Shown piece after piece: positions 61,789 to 64,000 of a stretch of 64,000 nucleotides of DNA. This DNA comes from Fibrivirga algicola (lineage in GTDB: Bacteria > Bacteroidota > Bacteroidia > Cytophagales > Spirosomataceae). The notes beneath the pieces were generated by a model. That model did no database searches. It saw only the letters and a program-made list of their open reading frames with translations, and was not told the origin of the DNA. The stretch's first letter is position 1. Each line of letters opens with the position of its first letter. The DNA lies in assembly GCF_011742925.1 (NCBI RefSeq), contig NZ_WAEL01000001.1, positions 124,001 to 188,000 of the forward strand, written 5' to 3'. Both the position numbers and the translations under genes were made by a program.

Positions 61789-63444
61789 ATGCGTCTTTAT
61801 AAAAAACTGATACTGGGTACGTCGGCTCTGCTTGTTGCGGGGGGGATGACCGCCTTTACGCGCGATGATCGGTTTTTCGAGATCGCCCGGAACCTCGATA
61901 TCTACGCTACCATGTTCAAAGAACTGAACATGTATTATGTAGATGAGGTGAACCCCAACCGCATGGTAAAAACGAGTATCGACGCCATGTTGAAGTCGCT
62001 CGATCCGTATACGAACTTCTACGCCGAAGATGACATCGAAGATTACATGACCATGACCACCGGCCGCTACAACGGCATTGGGGCCACGATCGGTACTCGG
62101 CAGGACAAGAGCATTGTGATGATGCTGTTTGAAGGCACACCCGCCGAAAAATCGGGTCTGCAAATCGGTGACGAAATCCTGAAGATTGATGGCGTCGATA
62201 TAAAAACCCGGCGCGACGCCGATGCGGGTAAACTGCTACGTGGTCAGACTGGAACAGCCGTAAAATTGACGGTGAAGCGGTTCGGCCAGAAAGATCCGGT
62301 CGAGATTTCGGTGCTACGCGACGTAGTGAAAATGACCAACGTACCGTATTACGGCATGCTTAATGAAGAAGTTGGCTACATTGATCTGAAAGACTTCATG
62401 GCTGCTGCCGGACGCGAGGTGCGTGCCGCCTACCAGGAGTTGAAAGGAAAGGGCATGAAAAAACTGGTGCTCGACCTGCGCGAAAATCCTGGTGGGTTAC
62501 TGGATCAATCGATCGACATCTCCAATATTTTCATTCCACGGGGTTCTGAAGTGGTTACGACTAAGGGCAAAGTAACCGAGTGGAACAAGTCATACTCCGC
62601 CTTGTCGCCAGCGGTGGATACCGAAATGCCGGTGGTAGTGCTAACCAACAACCATTCGGCTTCGGCCGCCGAAATTGTGTCGGGCGTCATTCAGGATTAC
62701 GACCGGGGCGTGCTGATCGGTCAGCGTAGCTACGGTAAAGGGTTAGTGCAAACTACACGGCCGCTCTCATTCGGTACCCGGATGAAGATTACCACGGCTA
62801 AATACTACATTCCAAGTGGCCGGTGTATTCAGGCAATCGACTACAGTCACCGCAATGCCGACGGTAGCGTGGGAAAAATTGCCGATTCGTTGCGCACCGC
62901 CTTTAAAACCCGTGCCGGACGTACCGTGTATGATGGTGGCGGCGTAACGCCCGATATTCAGACGGAAGCGCCAACGCCTTCGCCACTGGCCCTGAGCCTG
63001 ACCAACAAAGGCCTGATCTTCGATTATGCGGTGAAGTACAAACATGATCACCCGACGATCAAACAGGCCCGTGAGTTCAAATTAACAGATGCTGAGTACC
63101 AGGAATTTGTGAAATGGGCGGCAGACAAAGAATACGACTATACCACGCAGGTTGAAAAAGACCTGGGGGTACTGGAAGCATCGGCCAAGAAAGAAAAGTA
63201 TTTCGACCAGATCCAGAATCAGTTGAATGCATTGAAGTCGAAGATGTCGCATAGTAAAGATGCCGATATGAAGACCTTCCAGACCGAAATCAGAGGCTTG
63301 CTGGAACAGGAAATTGCGGGTCATTATTACCTGCAAAAAGGCATCAAGGAAGCGTCGTTCTCTACCGATCCCGAAATCAAAACCGCCCTCGACCTCTTCA
63401 AAGACATGAGCAGGTATGAGCGGATTTTGAAAGGGAGTAAATAA
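61789..63444 (+). CDS. S41-family (CtpA/Prc-like) C-terminal processing protease
   Basis: 551 residues from the ATG at 61789 (MRLYKKLILGTSALLVAGG), an N-terminal signal or anchor. A PDZ domain lies at about 95-170 (PAEKSGLQIGDEILKIDGVD) and the S41 catalytic core at about 190-390. The Ser-Lys dyad is S292 (HSASAAEIVSG) and K317 (RSYGKGLVQ), 25 residues apart as in E. coli Prc. It degrades or trims proteins in the periplasm. It follows rnpA after a hairpin-bearing gap and precedes tsaB. Confidence 0.94.
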   Translation: MRLYKKLILGTSALLVAGGMTAFTRDDRFFEIARNLDIYATMFKELNMYYVDEVNPNRMVKTSIDAMLKSLDPYTNFYAEDDIEDYMTMTTGRYNGIGATIGTRQDKSIVMMLFEGTPAEKSGLQIGDEILKIDGVDIKTRRDADAGKLLRGQTGTAVKLTVKRFGQKDPVEISVLRDVVKMTNVPYYGMLNEEVGYIDLKDFMAAAGREVRAAYQELKGKGMKKLVLDLRENPGGLLDQSIDISNIFIPRGSEVVTTKGKVTEWNKSYSALSPAVDTEMPVVVLTNNHSASAAEIVSGVIQDYDRGVLIGQRSYGKGLVQTTRPLSFGTRMKITTAKYYIPSGRCIQAIDYSHRNADGSVGKIADSLRTAFKTRAGRTVYDGGGVTPDIQTEAPTPSPLALSLTNKGLIFDYAVKYKHDHPTIKQAREFKLTDAEYQEFVKWAADKEYDYTTQVEKDLGVLEASAKKEKYFDQIQNQLNALKSKMSHSKDADMKTFQTEIRGLLEQEIAGHYYLQKGIKEASFSTDPEIKTALDLFKDMSRYERILKGSK

Positions 63445-63451
63445 AAGTAAG

Positions 63452-63543
63452 AAGGGGAAATGGAGAACGGAGGAATGGGATTGCTGACGCCAGCATACAT
63501 AGGTTGGTCAGCAACTCCGTTCCTCCGTTCTCCATTTCCCCTT
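63452..63543. repeat. 23-bp hairpin between the S41 protease gene and tsaB
   Basis: Arms 63452-63474 and 63521-63543 pair exactly over 23 bp (AAGGGGAAATGGAGAACGGA side), with an inner TTGCTGAC/GTCAGCAA stem (63481-63488, 63507-63514). It ends 14 bp before the tsaB start. Confidence 0.85.
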
Positions 63544-63557
63544 TCTCCCACTTTACC

Positions 63558-64000
63558 ATGATTCTCTCGCTCGATACGTCCACTACCGTTTGCTCAGTAG
63601 CCGTTCACCAACTCGACGGCACGCTACTGGGTTGCTATGAACTCTTTACCGAACGTACTGCTTCTGCCCGCCTGACTACACTGGTGCACGATGTGGTAAC
63701 ACATGCCGGATACACGCTTAGTGACGTATCGGCCATTGCGGTGGCTAAAGGGCCAGGTTCGTACACCGGGCTGCGCATTGGTGTATCGACGGCCAAAGGG
63801 CTGTGCATGGCGCTCGATAAACCGCTGCTTGGCATCAATACGCTGGCGGCCATGACTGAGCAGGTCCGTTTGTTTTATCCCTCCGATACGCTCTTTTGCC
63901 CCATGATCGACGCGCGGCGAATGGAGGTGTATTGTGCCTTCTACGGACAGGATGGGCGCGAGGTGCGGGCCACAACGGCCACAATTTTAGACGAAACCTC
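63558..64000 (+). CDS. tsaB: tRNA threonylcarbamoyladenosine biosynthesis protein TsaB (3' end outside window)
   Basis: 147 complete codons from the ATG at 63558 run to the window edge. MILSLDTSTTVCSVAVHQLD, then AVAKGPGSYTGLRIGVSTAK near 68-87 and MIDARRMEVYCAFY near 115-128 are typical of TsaB, the inactive Kae1-like partner that pairs with TsaD. TsaD is encoded at 31829 in this window, about 31 kb away. Confidence 0.95.
   Translation, partial: MILSLDTSTTVCSVAVHQLDGTLLGCYELFTERTASARLTTLVHDVVTHAGYTLSDVSAIAVAKGPGSYTGLRIGVSTAKGLCMALDKPLLGINTLAAMTEQVRLFYPSDTLFCPMIDARRMEVYCAFYGQDGREVRATTATILDET

Noticed and set aside
9842-63543. CRISPR array as explanation for the repeated short words near gene ends
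   Set aside because: The words form paired arms within single hairpins, not regularly spaced identical repeats, and no cas genes are present.

Overview
The window looks like chromosomal DNA of a Cytophagales-type Bacteroidota, most like Spirosoma and relatives. The evidence is a SusC/SusD pair, a subtilase with a type IX secretion sorting domain, a TamB-like giant protein, Bacteroidota-type promoters (TAnnTTTG boxes, one with a perfectly spaced -33 element before rpmH), few clear Shine-Dalgarno sites and a moderately high GC content. The genus is inference. No rRNA, tRNA, CRISPR array or intact insertion sequence was seen.

Layout. 1-9.4 kb (all minus): a SusC/SusD pair, a PhnZ-like HD oxygenase, a beta-propeller/phosphoesterase fusion and a second TonB-dependent receptor cut by the window edge; together they suggest uptake and breakdown of an organophosphorus compound. 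9.5-18 kb: rhodanese, bestrophin channel, dapF, rplS, NAD(P)HX repair enzyme, a 54-residue membrane protein, rluF, feoAB. 18-25.8 kb: TSUP permease and a cytochrome c maturation cluster (ccmB, C, D-like, E, an unexplained 65-residue gene, ccmF, a small membrane protein), then a CNNM/CorC protein. 25.8-40.6 kb: hypothetical protein, TamB, VOC protein, tsaD, a BatA-like VWA protein, rnhB, two overlapping lipoprotein genes, DUF4230 and an FGGY sugar kinase. 40.6-47.8 kb is a rearranged accessory segment: AT-rich start, T9SS subtilase, TonB-C protein, a 204-bp second copy of the kinase 5' end fused to a relic of a TlpA-like gene, and two TlpA-family paralogues, one lacking the thioredoxin domain and one split by an in-frame amber codon. 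48-58 kb: GH78 rhamnosidase, vanadium-haloperoxidase-like protein, two tandem Sde182/DUF1593 proteins, an acyltransferase and a TPR gene broken by an in-frame stop. 59-64 kb: pyk, rpmH, rnpA, a CtpA-type S41 protease and the start of tsaB.

Two layers of structure run across the gene map. One is the 10-mer AACGTACCYG, seen at 22 checked positions on both strands, in several reading frames and between genes, where well under one is expected by chance. The other is a set of long gene-boundary hairpins; at least six share a GTTGCG...GCGCAAC core inside arms made of words such as GTTTGTGGTTTG. Neither is explained by the protein-coding content and these are the best candidates for something undescribed.
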